Program-made: the position numbers and the translations under genes | NCBI RefSeq assembly: GCF_015206885.1 | Contig: NZ_JADEXY010000023.1 | Coordinates: forward strand, 1-37,386 | Source: Microcystis aeruginosa LEGE 91341 | Lineage (GTDB): Bacteria > Cyanobacteriota > Cyanobacteriia > Cyanobacteriales > Microcystaceae | DNA length: 37,386 nt | Direction of reading: 5' to 3' | The notes under the pieces: model-generated | What the model was told of the DNA's origin: nothing | What the model saw: the letters and a program-made list of their open reading frames with translations, nothing else | Databases searched by the model: none | Shown: piece after piece, positions 9,970 to 18,747 of the stretch | Layout of the letters: every line of letters starts with the position of its first letter | How positions within the stretch are numbered: the first letter of the stretch is position 1

Positions 9970-10479
9970 AGACTAAATTGACAACCTATCATTGAAAAAC
10001 CGCCCGGTCGTGCGGGGAACCTTAAACCCAAATTTTCGGTAAATATGGGGGATTGAATTACAGGTTTTCTCCTAAGGATGAAGTTTAACCTAATTTGGCC
10101 TCATAAAAGGAAAACCTTGTACCTCATCATTAAGATAAACGCCTATTGTTCAAGAGAAATTAAACCTCTTGCATAATTAATTTTTCAGGGTTCAAAAACG
10201 GTAAAAATAAGCATTAAATAGCATAAAGTCTATAAATAGACCATTTAACTGATTATTATTCATTCTTAATTCTCCTGACTACTGGCTACTGGCTACTGAC
10301 TCCTAAACCTAACAACAATTTTTGATTTTTACAAGAGGTCTATTGACGGTTTAGGGACAACCCGGCCAAGATGCTAGGTTTTTACAGGAAGTTTTTTGAT
10401 TTAAATCCCACTGGTTAGGCTAAAATTCAGCCATAGCAAAGCGTTATATTAACGATAAGAATTTTTAGGAATAAGGGAA
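9970..10479. other. Spacer upstream of argC
   Basis: No gene was found. It holds a GC-rich patch near 10001-10020, AT-rich DNA, and a MITE-like unit (10163-10341). The last 40 bases include gttatatt near 10443 and a purine-rich aggaataaggg just before argC, which can serve as ribosome site. Confidence 0.5.
10163..10341. mobile_element. Possible MITE with acctcttg termini
   Basis: Inverted ends aacctcttgca (10163-10173) and tacaagaggtc (10330-10340) enclose 179 bp with no coding capacity. The interior holds a short tandem tract of ctactgg (about 10276-10295). The right end resembles the IS end at 117-128, so this may be a non-autonomous derivative of that IS. No clear target duplication was found. 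Confidence 0.4.
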
Positions 10480-11541
10480 ATGACGCAAGAACAGAAGGTT
10501 TCAGTGGGTATTGTCGGCGCTTCCGGATATGGTGGCGTACAGTTGGTACGTTTGCTCAAAGAACATCCCTTAGTAGAATTAGTCTATCTGGGGGGTGATA
10601 GTAGCGCGGGGAAACCCTACAGCGATTTATATCCCCATCTCGGTCATAGCATTAATCTTAATGTGGAGGCGATCGATTTAGAGATAATTGCCTCCCGTTG
10701 TCAAGTGGTTTTCTTGGGTTTACCCAATGGTTTAGCCTGTGATTTAGCCCCTCCTTTGATCGCTAAAGGGTGTAAAGTTTTGGATCTGTCGGCAGATTAT
10801 CGTTTTACTAGCCTAGAAACCTATAGTAAATGGTATGGCAAGGAACGTCAGGATCAAGCGATCGCCTCTACGGCTGTGTACGGTTTACCGGAACTTTATC
10901 GGGAAGAGATTAAAAATGCCTCTTTGATCGGTTGCCCCGGATGTTATCCTACTGCTAGTTTAATGGCGATTTCTCCTCTGTTAAAACAGGGTTTAATTCT
11001 CCCGGAAACCACGATTATCGATGCCAAATCGGGAACTTCGGGAGGGGGAAGACAAGCTAAGATTAATATGTTATTGGCAGAAGCAGATAGTTCGATCGGG
11101 GCCTATAATGTAGCTGGAAAACACCGTCATACTCCCGAAATTGAGCAGATTTGCGGTGATTTAGCCGGTCATGAGGTGCGCGTCCAGTTTACTCCCCATT
11201 TAATGCCCATGGTTCGGGGTATCCTGTCCACAGTCTATGCAACACTGCGGGATCCCAATCTGGTGCGGGATGATTTGATCACTATCTACAATGCTTTTTA
11301 TCGCACTTCTCCCTTTGTCAAAATCCTACCCGGGGGAGTCTATCCACAAACTAAATGGGCCTGTGGTACTAATTTATGTTATCTCGGTATTGAAGTGGAT
11401 CCGAGAACCGATCGAGTGATCGTGATGTCAGCGATCGATAATTTAGTTAAGGGACAATCGGGACAAGCGGTACAATGTCTCAATCTCATGATGGGTTGGG
11501 AAGAATCCCTTGGTTTACCGCAAATGTGTTTTTATCCCTAA
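10480..11541 (+). CDS. argC: N-acetyl-gamma-glutamyl-phosphate reductase
   Basis: A 353-aa ArgC that reduces N-acetylglutamyl phosphate to the semialdehyde with NADPH, the third step of arginine synthesis in the cytosol. The N-terminal dinucleotide-binding motif is [17 protein letters not shown] (about 9-25). FLGLPNG and DLSADYRF follow. The catalytic cysteine is C155 in [10 protein letters not shown], and [11 protein letters not shown] and the histidine block [11 protein letters not shown] are intact. The length matches the long bacterial type. An aggaataaggg tract precedes ATG 10480. It is a single gene convergent with dacB. Confidence 0.96.
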   Translation: MTQEQKVSVGIVGASGYGGVQLVRLLKEHPLVELVYLGGDSSAGKPYSDLYPHLGHSINLNVEAIDLEIIASRCQVVFLGLPNGLACDLAPPLIAKGCKVLDLSADYRFTSLETYSKWYGKERQDQAIASTAVYGLPELYREEIKNASLIGCPGCYPTASLMAISPLLKQGLILPETTIIDAKSGTSGGGRQAKINMLLAEADSSIGAYNVAGKHRHTPEIEQICGDLAGHEVRVQFTPHLMPMVRGILSTVYATLRDPNLVRDDLITIYNAFYRTSPFVKILPGGVYPQTKWACGTNLCYLGIEVDPRTDRVIVMSAIDNLVKGQSGQAVQCLNLMMGWEESLGLPQMCFYP

Positions 11542-11552
11542 AAATTCGGCTT

Positions 11553-11571
11553 GGGCGCAAGCTTTGCGCCC
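11553..11571. terminator. GC-rich hairpin between argC and dacB
   Basis: A perfect 8-bp stem (gggcgcaa / ttgcgccc) with a 3-base loop lies 11 bases after the argC stop. It lacks a T-run, so termination strength is doubtful. I recall very similar gggcgcaa..ttgcgccc palindromes as common small dispersed repeats in cyanobacteria. Confidence 0.4.
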
Positions 11572-11666
11572 CTACATTGCAGCTGGTATGATTGGTAGGG
11601 CCCCATAGTGTACGCCCTCCCTTCGATCAGATTTGCTCATCACCATAACCTTTTAGCCAATCAATT

Positions 11667-12959
11667 CTAGAAACCTTGACTTATTCGACTGGGATCACCT
11701 AGAAAGGCTCTTGCAGGAATCGATCCTTGAGTCGCTTCTGGGAGAATTTGCCAGTGTTGATCTAAAGCTTGTAACACCCGATCCTGCTGATTTCTGAATC
11801 CCTCGATATTGCTACTACCGGCATTCATAATTACAAACCAAACTTTACCCCTTTCTTGGGTGGGAATTTCTCCAGCTAAGGCACTAACTTGGGCTAAAGT
11901 TCCAGTTTTAATCATCACTCCTTTAGGAATGGCCCGCCACTGCATAGTTCCTTTGGTATCACGTCCCCCCACCGGAAATAAATCGGCGACTTTGATCGGT
12001 TGATTGGCTAACTTGCGATCCAATGCTTTCAGAATCTCAATAACTGCCCGGGGAGACAAGCGATTTTCTACCCCCAATCCCGAACCATTAATTAATTGAA
12101 TTTCCTCCGCTCCTACCCCAGTAATTTTAGTATTAATTGCGTCCACTGCCGCCGGACCACCGAGCAGTTCGGCTAACATTTCTGACATGACGTTGTTACT
12201 ATAAATATTCATCTGACGCAACAGTTCCGTTAAAGTTAAGGACTGATGACGCAATAATAATTGGGCATTTTCGGGGCGAATTTGACTGGCTCGAACCATG
12301 CCCAAAATCTTCACCTGTGGGGCTTTTGTGCCGCTAGGAAGGCTCTGAAAAGCTTTTTGGGTTTCTTTTGACCATTTCGATTGATTAAGCCCAATTTTTA
12401 GCAATTCTCCCGCTTTGAGGGGATCGGTTTGAAAATTCATGGCGAATTGACCCGTAATGATCAGATCGCCTTTGACCTGACGGATGCCTAATTGATCGAG
12501 GCCATTGCCCACTGCGATCGCTTCTTCCCAGACAAAAAGCGGATCCCCTTCCCCTTCAATAATTAAATCTCCCTCTAACACTCCGTTTTTTACCTCTCCC
12601 GTTGTGTAAAAACGGGTAGCAAAACGATGATCGAGGGGCCAGGTTTCCACGGCGGCGAGAGTAGTGGCGATTTTAGTTAAAGAAGCCCCCGAAGCGGGCA
12701 GATTACCCTGATGATCAGCTAAATCAGCCCATTCCGTCTCAATTAAGACCCGTTGTTGACTAGAGTTTAAACCTTTTTTAGTCAAGTCTTGCAGATAATC
12801 GGCCACGATCGCCGCTACCCGGGGATCGGGAGCGGTGGGAAGGTCAAAAATAGGCTGATTTTGCCAAGAAATTAGGGGAATATTGGCGATCGGTTGGGAT
12901 TGTCCCCCTAGCCAACCGAAGAGAAAGCCGAAAACTGCCAAATTAAAAACTGAGAACAT
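11667..12959 (-). CDS. dacB: D-alanyl-D-alanine carboxypeptidase/endopeptidase (peptidase S13, PBP4-like)
   Basis: A 430-aa penicillin-binding protein of peptidase family S13, which trims or cleaves peptidoglycan cross-links in the periplasm. The N-terminal MFSVFNLAVFGFLFGWLGG is a signal peptide or membrane anchor. The three serine-acylase motifs are present: S93-L-T-K96 in GASLTK, S254-N-N256 in YSNN, and K351-T-G in IKTGT. Compared with E. coli PBP4 it is shorter and the domain inserted after SxxK is reduced. GEGDPLF and GSGLGVENRLSP are family blocks. ATG 12957-12959 is divergent from plsX, leaving a spacer that must hold both promoters. Confidence 0.93.
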   Translation of the reverse strand: MFSVFNLAVFGFLFGWLGGQSQPIANIPLISWQNQPIFDLPTAPDPRVAAIVADYLQDLTKKGLNSSQQRVLIETEWADLADHQGNLPASGASLTKIATTLAAVETWPLDHRFATRFYTTGEVKNGVLEGDLIIEGEGDPLFVWEEAIAVGNGLDQLGIRQVKGDLIITGQFAMNFQTDPLKAGELLKIGLNQSKWSKETQKAFQSLPSGTKAPQVKILGMVRASQIRPENAQLLLRHQSLTLTELLRQMNIYSNNVMSEMLAELLGGPAAVDAINTKITGVGAEEIQLINGSGLGVENRLSPRAVIEILKALDRKLANQPIKVADLFPVGGRDTKGTMQWRAIPKGVMIKTGTLAQVSALAGEIPTQERGKVWFVIMNAGSSNIEGFRNQQDRVLQALDQHWQILPEATQGSIPARAFLGDPSRISQGF

Positions 12960-13108
12960 CTTTTCCTTAATCGCAATGATGCCTTATTGTATAGAGATGA
13001 TTGGTAATTTTTAACAATTGCTCGATCAGAAAACACTAATCCTCGATCGGCCAGCTTTTGTCAAGAGCTGCCGCTCAACTTATTAAAGATTTCTATCCCA
13101 CTGACTCA

Positions 13109-14164
13109 ATGGCAGAAACGGCATTAAATCGGGCAAGAATCGCGGTAGATGCGATGGGAGGTGACTACGCTCCCAACGAGATTATCGCGGGATCGATGCG
13201 AGCTTCCGAAGAATTAGATGTAGAAGTATTATTAGTCGGCGATTCTGAACGGATTGAGGCTTATTTCCAGCATCATCCCCGTCCCAAGAATCTCACGATC
13301 GTCCACGCAGAGGAAGTGGTGGCCATGGACGAAGAGCCGATCACCGCTATCCGTCGCAAACCGGCGGCCTCGATTAATGTGGCCATGGATTTAGTCAAAC
13401 AAAATCGCGCCGATGCGGTGGTGGCCGCTGGTCACTCCGGGGCAGCCATGGCGGCGGCGTTACTGCGTTTAGGTCGTTTGAAAGGAATCGATCGCCCGGC
13501 GATCGGTGCGGTGCTGCCGACGATGTTGGCGGGTAAATCGGTGATTATCCTCGATGTCGGGGCGAATGTGGACTGTAAACCCAAATATTTAGAGCAGTTT
13601 GCCCTAATGGGAACAATTTACAGTAAATACGTTATGGGGGTTGAAGATCCGAAAGTCGGGTTACTCAATATCGGTGAAGAACCCAGCAAAGGTAACGATC
13701 TCGCCCTAAAAACCTACGAATTATTAGAAAATAACCAGCAAATTCCCTTTATCGGCAATGCTGAGGGCCGGGATGTGCTATCGGGACAATTCGATGTGAT
13801 CGTCTGCGATGGTTTTGTCGGCAATGTCCTGTTAAAATTTGCCGAAGCGGTGGGAGGAGTTATCCTACAAATTCTCAAAGAGGAATTACCTAGGGGGATA
13901 CAGGGTAAAGTCGGGACGGCTTTAATTAAACCCAATCTTAAACAGATTAAACAACGCATGGATCACGCGGAACACGGTGGTGCGCTGTTATTTGGAGTCG
14001 ATGGGGTCTGTGTGATCAGTCACGGCAGTTCCCAAGCGCCTTCAATTTTTAACGCCATCCGACAGGCGAAAAATGCCGTCGATAATCGCGTTTCTGAGCG
14101 CATTCAAGCCTACAATGACCACCATCATCAATTAAAAAAGTTGTCGGTGAACAGTGAAGATTAA
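13109..14164 (+). CDS. plsX: Phosphate acyltransferase PlsX
   Basis: A 351-aa PlsX from the ATG at 13109. It converts acyl-ACP to acyl-phosphate, the substrate of PlsY, and so starts phospholipid synthesis at the membrane surface. The conserved start RIAVDAMGGDYAPNEI is clear, followed by EEVVAMDEEP, GHSGAAMAAALLRLGRLKG, LDVGANVDCKP, NIGEEPSKGND and the C-terminal HAEHGGALLFGVDGVCVISHGSS. An in-frame TTG at 13058 would add 17 residues (368 aa), but those residues are not family-like and 351 aa fits the usual length, so ATG is preferred. It leads the plsX-fabH-fabD group, though repeats separate it from fabH. Confidence 0.94.
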   Translation: MAETALNRARIAVDAMGGDYAPNEIIAGSMRASEELDVEVLLVGDSERIEAYFQHHPRPKNLTIVHAEEVVAMDEEPITAIRRKPAASINVAMDLVKQNRADAVVAAGHSGAAMAAALLRLGRLKGIDRPAIGAVLPTMLAGKSVIILDVGANVDCKPKYLEQFALMGTIYSKYVMGVEDPKVGLLNIGEEPSKGNDLALKTYELLENNQQIPFIGNAEGRDVLSGQFDVIVCDGFVGNVLLKFAEAVGGVILQILKEELPRGIQGKVGTALIKPNLKQIKQRMDHAEHGGALLFGVDGVCVISHGSSQAPSIFNAIRQAKNAVDNRVSERIQAYNDHHHQLKKLSVNSED

Positions 14165-14408
14165 GCTGTCAGCCATCTTGAAGCCGTCGGTCGTCGGGAG
14201 TCAGGAGACTCCGAGACAGGAGACTCCGAGATAGGGGTTTAGGGGTTTAGGGGTTTAGGGAAATTTCAGCCAAATGCCCCACTTCCCCCCGCAACGCGCA
14301 CGAAGTGGTCTCCCCACTTCCCCACTTCCCCACTTGCCACTTGCCACTGATAACTGATAACTGACCCACTGATAACTGATAACTGATAACTGAAAAAGGG
14401 GGAATATT
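14165..14408. repeat. Dispersed short-repeat cluster between plsX and fabH
   Basis: The whole spacer is made of short repeats: ggagactcc units (about 14207-14230), tandem ggggttta (about 14235-14260), ccccactt units (14277-14336), and six or more taactgataactga units (about 14345-14392). The gaaaaaggggga that precedes fabH, its probable ribosome site, begins where the repeats end. No gene was seen. Confidence 0.75.
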
Positions 14409-15410
14409 TTGAACGGATTCGGGGCAGCCGTCGTCATTACGGGTTGTGGATCGGCCACACCAGCGCAATTTCTCAGTAATGAAGAACTCAGCCAAATTGT
14501 CGAGACTTCCGATGAGTGGATTAAAAGTCGCACAGGCATCGGTAAACGCCATTTAGCAGATCGATCGGTGTCTTTAAGCCAATTAGCGTCCCAAGCGGCG
14601 ATTAAGGCTCTAGAAATGGCTCAGGTGTCGCCTAGGGAGGTCGATCTGATTCTTTTGGCTACTTCTACCCCCGATGATCTGTTCGGTAGTGCGGCCCAAG
14701 TTCAAAGTCAGATCGGGGCCAATCGGGCGATCGCTTTTGATCTCACTGCCGCCTGTTCAGGTTTTCTGGTGGCATTAGTCACCGCCACCCAGTTTATCCG
14801 TACTGGTACTTACCGCAATGTCTTAGTTATCGGGGCCGATGTTCTCTCCCGTTGGGTGGATTGGAACGATCGTGCTACCTGTGTCCTCTTTGGTGATGGG
14901 GCAGGGGCGGTTCTTTGTCAAGCAAATGATACAAAAGATAACATTCTCGGTTTTGAACTCCATAGCGACGGTAGCCAGAATGGTTCTCTTAATCTCGCCT
15001 ACGAGGGAGAGGAATTGCCCCTTAAGGAGGGGGTAAGGGTTCAAAAAGGAACCTATACGCCCCTAAAGATGAACGGACGGGAAGTATATCGTTTTGCCGT
15101 GGCGAAAGTGCCAGAGGTCATCGAAAAAGCTCTCTATCGGGCTAATTTAACCACCAGTGACATCGATTGGTTAGTTCTGCACCAAGCTAATCAAAGAATT
15201 ATGGACGCGGTGAGCGATCGCCTGAAACTGCCTCCGGAAAAAGTGATCAGCAATCTCAGCGAGTATGGCAACACTTCCGCGGCCTCGATTCCTCTAGCCC
15301 TCGATGAAGCTGTCAGGAGTGGTAAGGTCAAAAAAGGTGATATTATTGCTTCTTCCGGCTTTGGTGCTGGTTTAACTTGGGGTGGGATTATCTTCCGTTG
15401 GGGAGATTAA
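14409..15410 (+). CDS. fabH: 3-oxoacyl-ACP synthase III (KAS III)
   Basis: A 333-aa KAS III that condenses acetyl-CoA with malonyl-ACP to start fatty-acid synthesis. The catalytic triad is visible: C116 in TAACSGF, H258 in LHQANQRI and N288 in YGNTSAAS. ETSDEWIKSRTGI and the C-terminal GFGAGLTWGG are family blocks, and the length is typical. The start is TTG 14409, preceded by an AAAGGGGGA ribosome site at good distance. No ATG or GTG lies in the right place. It follows plsX in the same direction after a 244-bp repeat cluster, which may have separated the two transcriptionally. Confidence 0.96.
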   Translation: MNGFGAAVVITGCGSATPAQFLSNEELSQIVETSDEWIKSRTGIGKRHLADRSVSLSQLASQAAIKALEMAQVSPREVDLILLATSTPDDLFGSAAQVQSQIGANRAIAFDLTAACSGFLVALVTATQFIRTGTYRNVLVIGADVLSRWVDWNDRATCVLFGDGAGAVLCQANDTKDNILGFELHSDGSQNGSLNLAYEGEELPLKEGVRVQKGTYTPLKMNGREVYRFAVAKVPEVIEKALYRANLTTSDIDWLVLHQANQRIMDAVSDRLKLPPEKVISNLSEYGNTSAASIPLALDEAVRSGKVKKGDIIASSGFGAGLTWGGIIFRWGD

Positions 15411-15415
15411 TTCAG

Positions 15416-15464
15416 TGATCAGTAAACAGTAAATAATGAAACATGATTTGCTGTTTACTGATCA
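15416..15464. terminator. 14-bp perfect inverted repeat after fabH
   Basis: The arms tgatcagtaaacag (15416-15429) and ctgtttactgatca (15451-15464) pair perfectly around a 21-base loop, five bases after the fabH stop. There is no T-run, so it is either a weak terminator or an mRNA-stabilising hairpin derived from the dispersed tcagttatcag-type repeats. Confidence 0.45.
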
Positions 15465-15587
15465 GTAGTCGGACATAAATTCTGTTGTCTATCTTAAGAA
15501 ATGTAAATTGGCGCAATTCTTACTGACTACTGACTCCTGACTACTGACTCCTTACCCCACAGTTAACTTTACTTTTGTCCAACTACT
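15464..15587. mobile_element. Probable MITE between fabH and fabD
   Basis: Inverted ends agtagtcggaca (15464-15475) and tgtccaactact (15576-15587) match at 11 of 12 positions and enclose 124 bp without an ORF. The interior has a tandem tract of ctgactactgactcc units (about 15522-15552). TIRs of this agtagttggacaaaa type are, from memory, common in cyanobacterial MITEs; the parent family is not identified. Confidence 0.5.
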
Positions 15588-15628
15588 TAACTGACCAAAA
15601 CACATCTATCTATCTATTTTAAGAACTT

Positions 15629-16555
15629 ATGAAAACAGCGTGGATATTCCCGGGACAAGGATCGCAAGCGTTAGGAATGATTGGAGATTTAGCGGAAAGT
15701 GCGCTTGGCCAAGAGAGATTAGAAATAGCAGAAAAAATCCTCGGTTGGTCGGTGTTAGAAAAATGTCAAGGGGATGAAGAAACCCTATCTCGTACTCTTT
15801 ATACTCAACCTTGTTTATTTGTGGTGGAGAGTATTTTAGCGGATTTGTTGCAAGAAAAAGGTCATTTTCCCGATCTAGTTGCTGGCCATAGTCTCGGTGA
15901 ATATTCCGCTTTATATGCGGCCAGGGTGTTTAATTTTGAAACAGGATTAAATCTAGTTCAAAACCGTTCCCGTTTGATGGATGCGGCCGAAGGTGGTAAA
16001 ATGGCCGCCTTAATGAAATTTGATCGCACCAGTCTAGAGACAGTGGTTAATCAGACGGAAAATGTAGTTATTGCTAATGATAATAGTGCTGAACAAGTGG
16101 TAATTTCTGGGACTCCTGAAGCGGTGGATTTGGTATTAGGTCAAGTGAAAGTTAAGCGGGTTATGCAGTTAAAAGTATCTGGTGCTTTTCACTCTCCCTT
16201 GATGGAAAATGCCGCTATTCAGTTTCGGCAGATTTTAGAATTAGTTAATTTCCAAAAAGCGAAAGTTCCCGTGATTTCTAATGTGGATCCGAGCAATCCT
16301 ACCCAGGACGGGGAACAATTAAAAAAATATCTGATCCAGCAGATGACTAGCTCGGTTCGCTGGCGAGAAATTATGTTAAAATTGCCAGATGTGGGTGTGG
16401 AAAAAGCGATCGAAGTCGGTCCGGGTAAAGTTTTAACTGGTTTAATTAAACGAACTACTCCCGCAATTGAGTTAGAAAATATTAGTCAATTAGCTGATAT
16501 ATCCAAGAATAGTGACGATGTTATATTCCAGGGTTCATTAATTGGTGTTGGTTAA
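15629..16555 (+). CDS. fabD: Malonyl-CoA:ACP transacylase
   Basis: A 308-aa FabD that moves malonyl from CoA to acyl carrier protein and so supplies the extender for FabH and later condensing enzymes. The start TAWIFPGQGSQALGM is canonical. The nucleophile is S88 in AGHSLGEYSAL and the partner histidine is H188 in GAFHSPLM. NVDPSNPTQD and EVGPGKVLTGLIKR complete the family pattern. Length is normal. ATG 15629 has no strong ribosome site, only an AT-rich leader with a tatctatctat tract. A strong intrinsic terminator follows. Confidence 0.96.
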   Translation: MKTAWIFPGQGSQALGMIGDLAESALGQERLEIAEKILGWSVLEKCQGDEETLSRTLYTQPCLFVVESILADLLQEKGHFPDLVAGHSLGEYSALYAARVFNFETGLNLVQNRSRLMDAAEGGKMAALMKFDRTSLETVVNQTENVVIANDNSAEQVVISGTPEAVDLVLGQVKVKRVMQLKVSGAFHSPLMENAAIQFRQILELVNFQKAKVPVISNVDPSNPTQDGEQLKKYLIQQMTSSVRWREIMLKLPDVGVEKAIEVGPGKVLTGLIKRTTPAIELENISQLADISKNSDDVIFQGSLIGVG

Positions 16556-16592
16556 ATTATCTGGCAACATTTTCGATGAAGTAAATTGATGG

Positions 16593-16626
16593 ATACCTAG
16601 CCAAAAATTTGGTTAGGTATTTTTTT
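16593..16626. terminator. Intrinsic terminator for fabD, overlapping the moeA stop
   Basis: A 13-bp stem (atacctagccaaa / tttggttaggtat, one G-U pair) with a 2-base loop is followed by T6 (16621-16626). It lies about 40 bases after fabD. The T-run runs into the moeA stop codon (16625-16627 on the minus strand), so the two convergent genes nearly touch. Confidence 0.8.
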
Positions 16627-17845
16627 AGTAAACTATCATAACTTCTACTGTTTCTCCTGCTTGTATAGTAGTTTTACCCTGGGGAATTATGGCTAAAGCA
16701 TTAGTACCCGCTAAATTAATTAAATTAGCTGAATTGTGTTGTCCAGAAGCGAGTTTAAATTGATAAACTCCCTCGATAATTTCTATTTTTCCCCAGAGAT
16801 AAACTTCTCTTTGTCCCTTAGATTTGAGAGTATCGCGGGTGATAACTCGCAGAAATTTATTCTGATAATCTGTCAATCCTGATAATTTTTTAATGGCCAT
16901 TTGCACGAAGCGCCAACAGGAAACTAAAGCAGAGACGGGATTACCGGGGATACCAAAGTAAATACAACCGTTAGGAAAAGTAGCAAAGGTTAGGGGTTTA
17001 CCCGGTTGAATAGCAACGCTGCGAATCAGAATTTCTGCTCCTAATTCCCCTAAAATTCCCTCGATATAATCGTAATCTCCCACGGAAACACCTCCGGTGG
17101 AAAGGACGATAGCACTAGAATTAATGGCTTTTCTGATAGTTTCTCTGAGAAGATCAGGATTATCTTTGATTATACCTAAAGGTCTGGGAATTGCTCCTAA
17201 ACTGGCGACAAATGCGGTTAAAGCGTAGCGATTTGAGTCAATAATTTGACCTTTTTGGAGGGTTTCATCGGGATTAATTAATTCATCTCCCGTGGAGAAA
17301 ATTGCCACTTTCGGACGGGAAAAAACTGTTAATTCGGTAGCTTGTGCCGTGGCTAAAACTGCTATTTCTGGAGAATTAAGGGCAATACCAGCTTTTAATA
17401 AGGTATTTCCGGCTTGATAGAATGTGCCGCGTTGACGCACGAAAAGACCTATTTTTTCGGGAGGGATAAGAATCGCCACCCGCTCCCCTTTTTGTTGAGT
17501 ATTTTCCTGCATGATAATCGTATCACTGCCGGCGGGTAACATCGCTCCTGTAAATATTCGGGCTGTTTCTCCCGGTTGAATAATTTTTTTGGGGACTTTG
17601 CCGGCGGGAATTTCGGCGATAATCTTTAAAGTAACGGGATTTTCTGGGTTAGTATCTTTAACATCTTCGTAACGGACAGCATAGCCATCCATTGCGGAAT
17701 TATCCCAATAGGGAAAATCTAAATCGCTGCTGATATCTTCGGCTAAAATGCGCCCAAAAGCTGCCTCTAGAGAAACTTTTTCTGTTTCTGGTTGGGGTTG
17801 AATTTGAGTTAAAATTATAGATTCTGCTTCTTTGACTGAGTACAT
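16625..17845 (-). CDS. moeA: Molybdopterin molybdenumtransferase
   Basis: A 406-aa MoeA that inserts molybdate into adenylated molybdopterin, the last step of molybdenum-cofactor synthesis in the cytosol. Family blocks are visible: DFPYWDNSAMDGYAVR (about 43-58), IFTGAMLPAGSDTIIMQE, STGDELINPDETLQKGQIIDSN, LSTGGVSVGDYDYI and YFGIPGNPVSALVSC, ending with the small beta domain. Length is normal. It starts at ATG 17843-17845, only 11 bases from the divergent glsA start. No other Mo-cofactor gene lies in the window. Confidence 0.95.
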   Translation of the reverse strand: MYSVKEAESIILTQIQPQPETEKVSLEAAFGRILAEDISSDLDFPYWDNSAMDGYAVRYEDVKDTNPENPVTLKIIAEIPAGKVPKKIIQPGETARIFTGAMLPAGSDTIIMQENTQQKGERVAILIPPEKIGLFVRQRGTFYQAGNTLLKAGIALNSPEIAVLATAQATELTVFSRPKVAIFSTGDELINPDETLQKGQIIDSNRYALTAFVASLGAIPRPLGIIKDNPDLLRETIRKAINSSAIVLSTGGVSVGDYDYIEGILGELGAEILIRSVAIQPGKPLTFATFPNGCIYFGIPGNPVSALVSCWRFVQMAIKKLSGLTDYQNKFLRVITRDTLKSKGQREVYLWGKIEIIEGVYQFKLASGQHNSANLINLAGTNALAIIPQGKTTIQAGETVEVMIVY

Positions 17846-17856
17846 GGATTAAACAA

Positions 17857-18744
17857 ATGAACCGATTAGCTGGATTAAGGGTGGAAGATATAAAAGCTTG
17901 GATCGGGGAAGTGCATTTATCGGATATGAAGGGTCAGACTCCCTATTATATACCAGTTTTGAACCGAGTTCATCCGGAGATTTTCGCTCTTCAGATTCAC
18001 TCTCTTGAGGGGGAGATTTTGTCTTGGGGGGATGAAACTGTAACTTTTCCTTTGATGAGTGTGATTAAACCTTTTTTGTTATTATATCTTTTAACTCATT
18101 TAGGGGAAGATGCTGTTTTTCGTCGCGTGGGAAAACAAGCTTCTAGTTATCCTTTTAATTCCTTAACTCAACTGCAAGAGGATCGAGGGTTTCCCCGTAA
18201 TCCTCTGATTAACAGTGGTGCGATCGCATTGGCGGATTTATTAGGAGGGGAAACGCCAGAATCTCGCTGTGAAAATTTGCTTTTATGGTTAAATAAAATG
18301 GGTAATTGTCAATTATTTCTCGATGGCTCTGTGCTTGAATCTGTTCACTCTTATCCTAATGAACACAATCAAGCTTTAAGCTTAGAATTAGAAAAAAATG
18401 GTTATATCAGTCATCGTTATTTAGCTCTGGAAACCTACAATCGAATCTGTTGTTTGTCTGGAAAAATTGCCGATCTTGCTAATTTAGGTAAGTTGATTTT
18501 AGCTGCTCCTTACGCTAAAATTATTCTAGAAATCATGACTAATTGCGGTCTTTATGAAGCTTCCCAACAATTTGCCCTTGAGGTGGGTTTTCCTACAAAA
18601 TCAGGAGTTAGTGGAGCTTTATTATCTATTGTACCAAAACAGGGAGCGATCGCTTGTTATAGTCCTCTGTTAAATGAGCAAGGTAATTCAATTTTAGGTC
18701 TAGATTTATTAACAAAATTAAGTAATTTTTTCAAGGAAATTTAA
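17857..18744 (+). CDS. glsA: Glutaminase (GlsA family)
   Basis: A 295-aa glutaminase of the serine-dependent, beta-lactamase-fold family, which hydrolyses glutamine to glutamate and ammonia. The nucleophile motif is S68-V-I-K71 in LMSVIKPF; the more usual form is S-I-S-K, so the middle residues differ while Ser and Lys are kept. The asparagine block NPLINSGAIAL, the YN..YISHRYLALETYNR region and KSGVSGALLSIVP are present. The length is slightly short but complete. ATG 17857 has no clear ribosome site; the 11-bp gap to moeA means that the promoters of both genes must extend into each other's coding region. The glycosyltransferase gene follows after 3 bases. Confidence 0.9.
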   Translation: MNRLAGLRVEDIKAWIGEVHLSDMKGQTPYYIPVLNRVHPEIFALQIHSLEGEILSWGDETVTFPLMSVIKPFLLLYLLTHLGEDAVFRRVGKQASSYPFNSLTQLQEDRGFPRNPLINSGAIALADLLGGETPESRCENLLLWLNKMGNCQLFLDGSVLESVHSYPNEHNQALSLELEKNGYISHRYLALETYNRICCLSGKIADLANLGKLILAAPYAKIILEIMTNCGLYEASQQFALEVGFPTKSGVSGALLSIVPKQGAIACYSPLLNEQGNSILGLDLLTKLSNFFKEI

Positions 18745-18747
18745 GCT

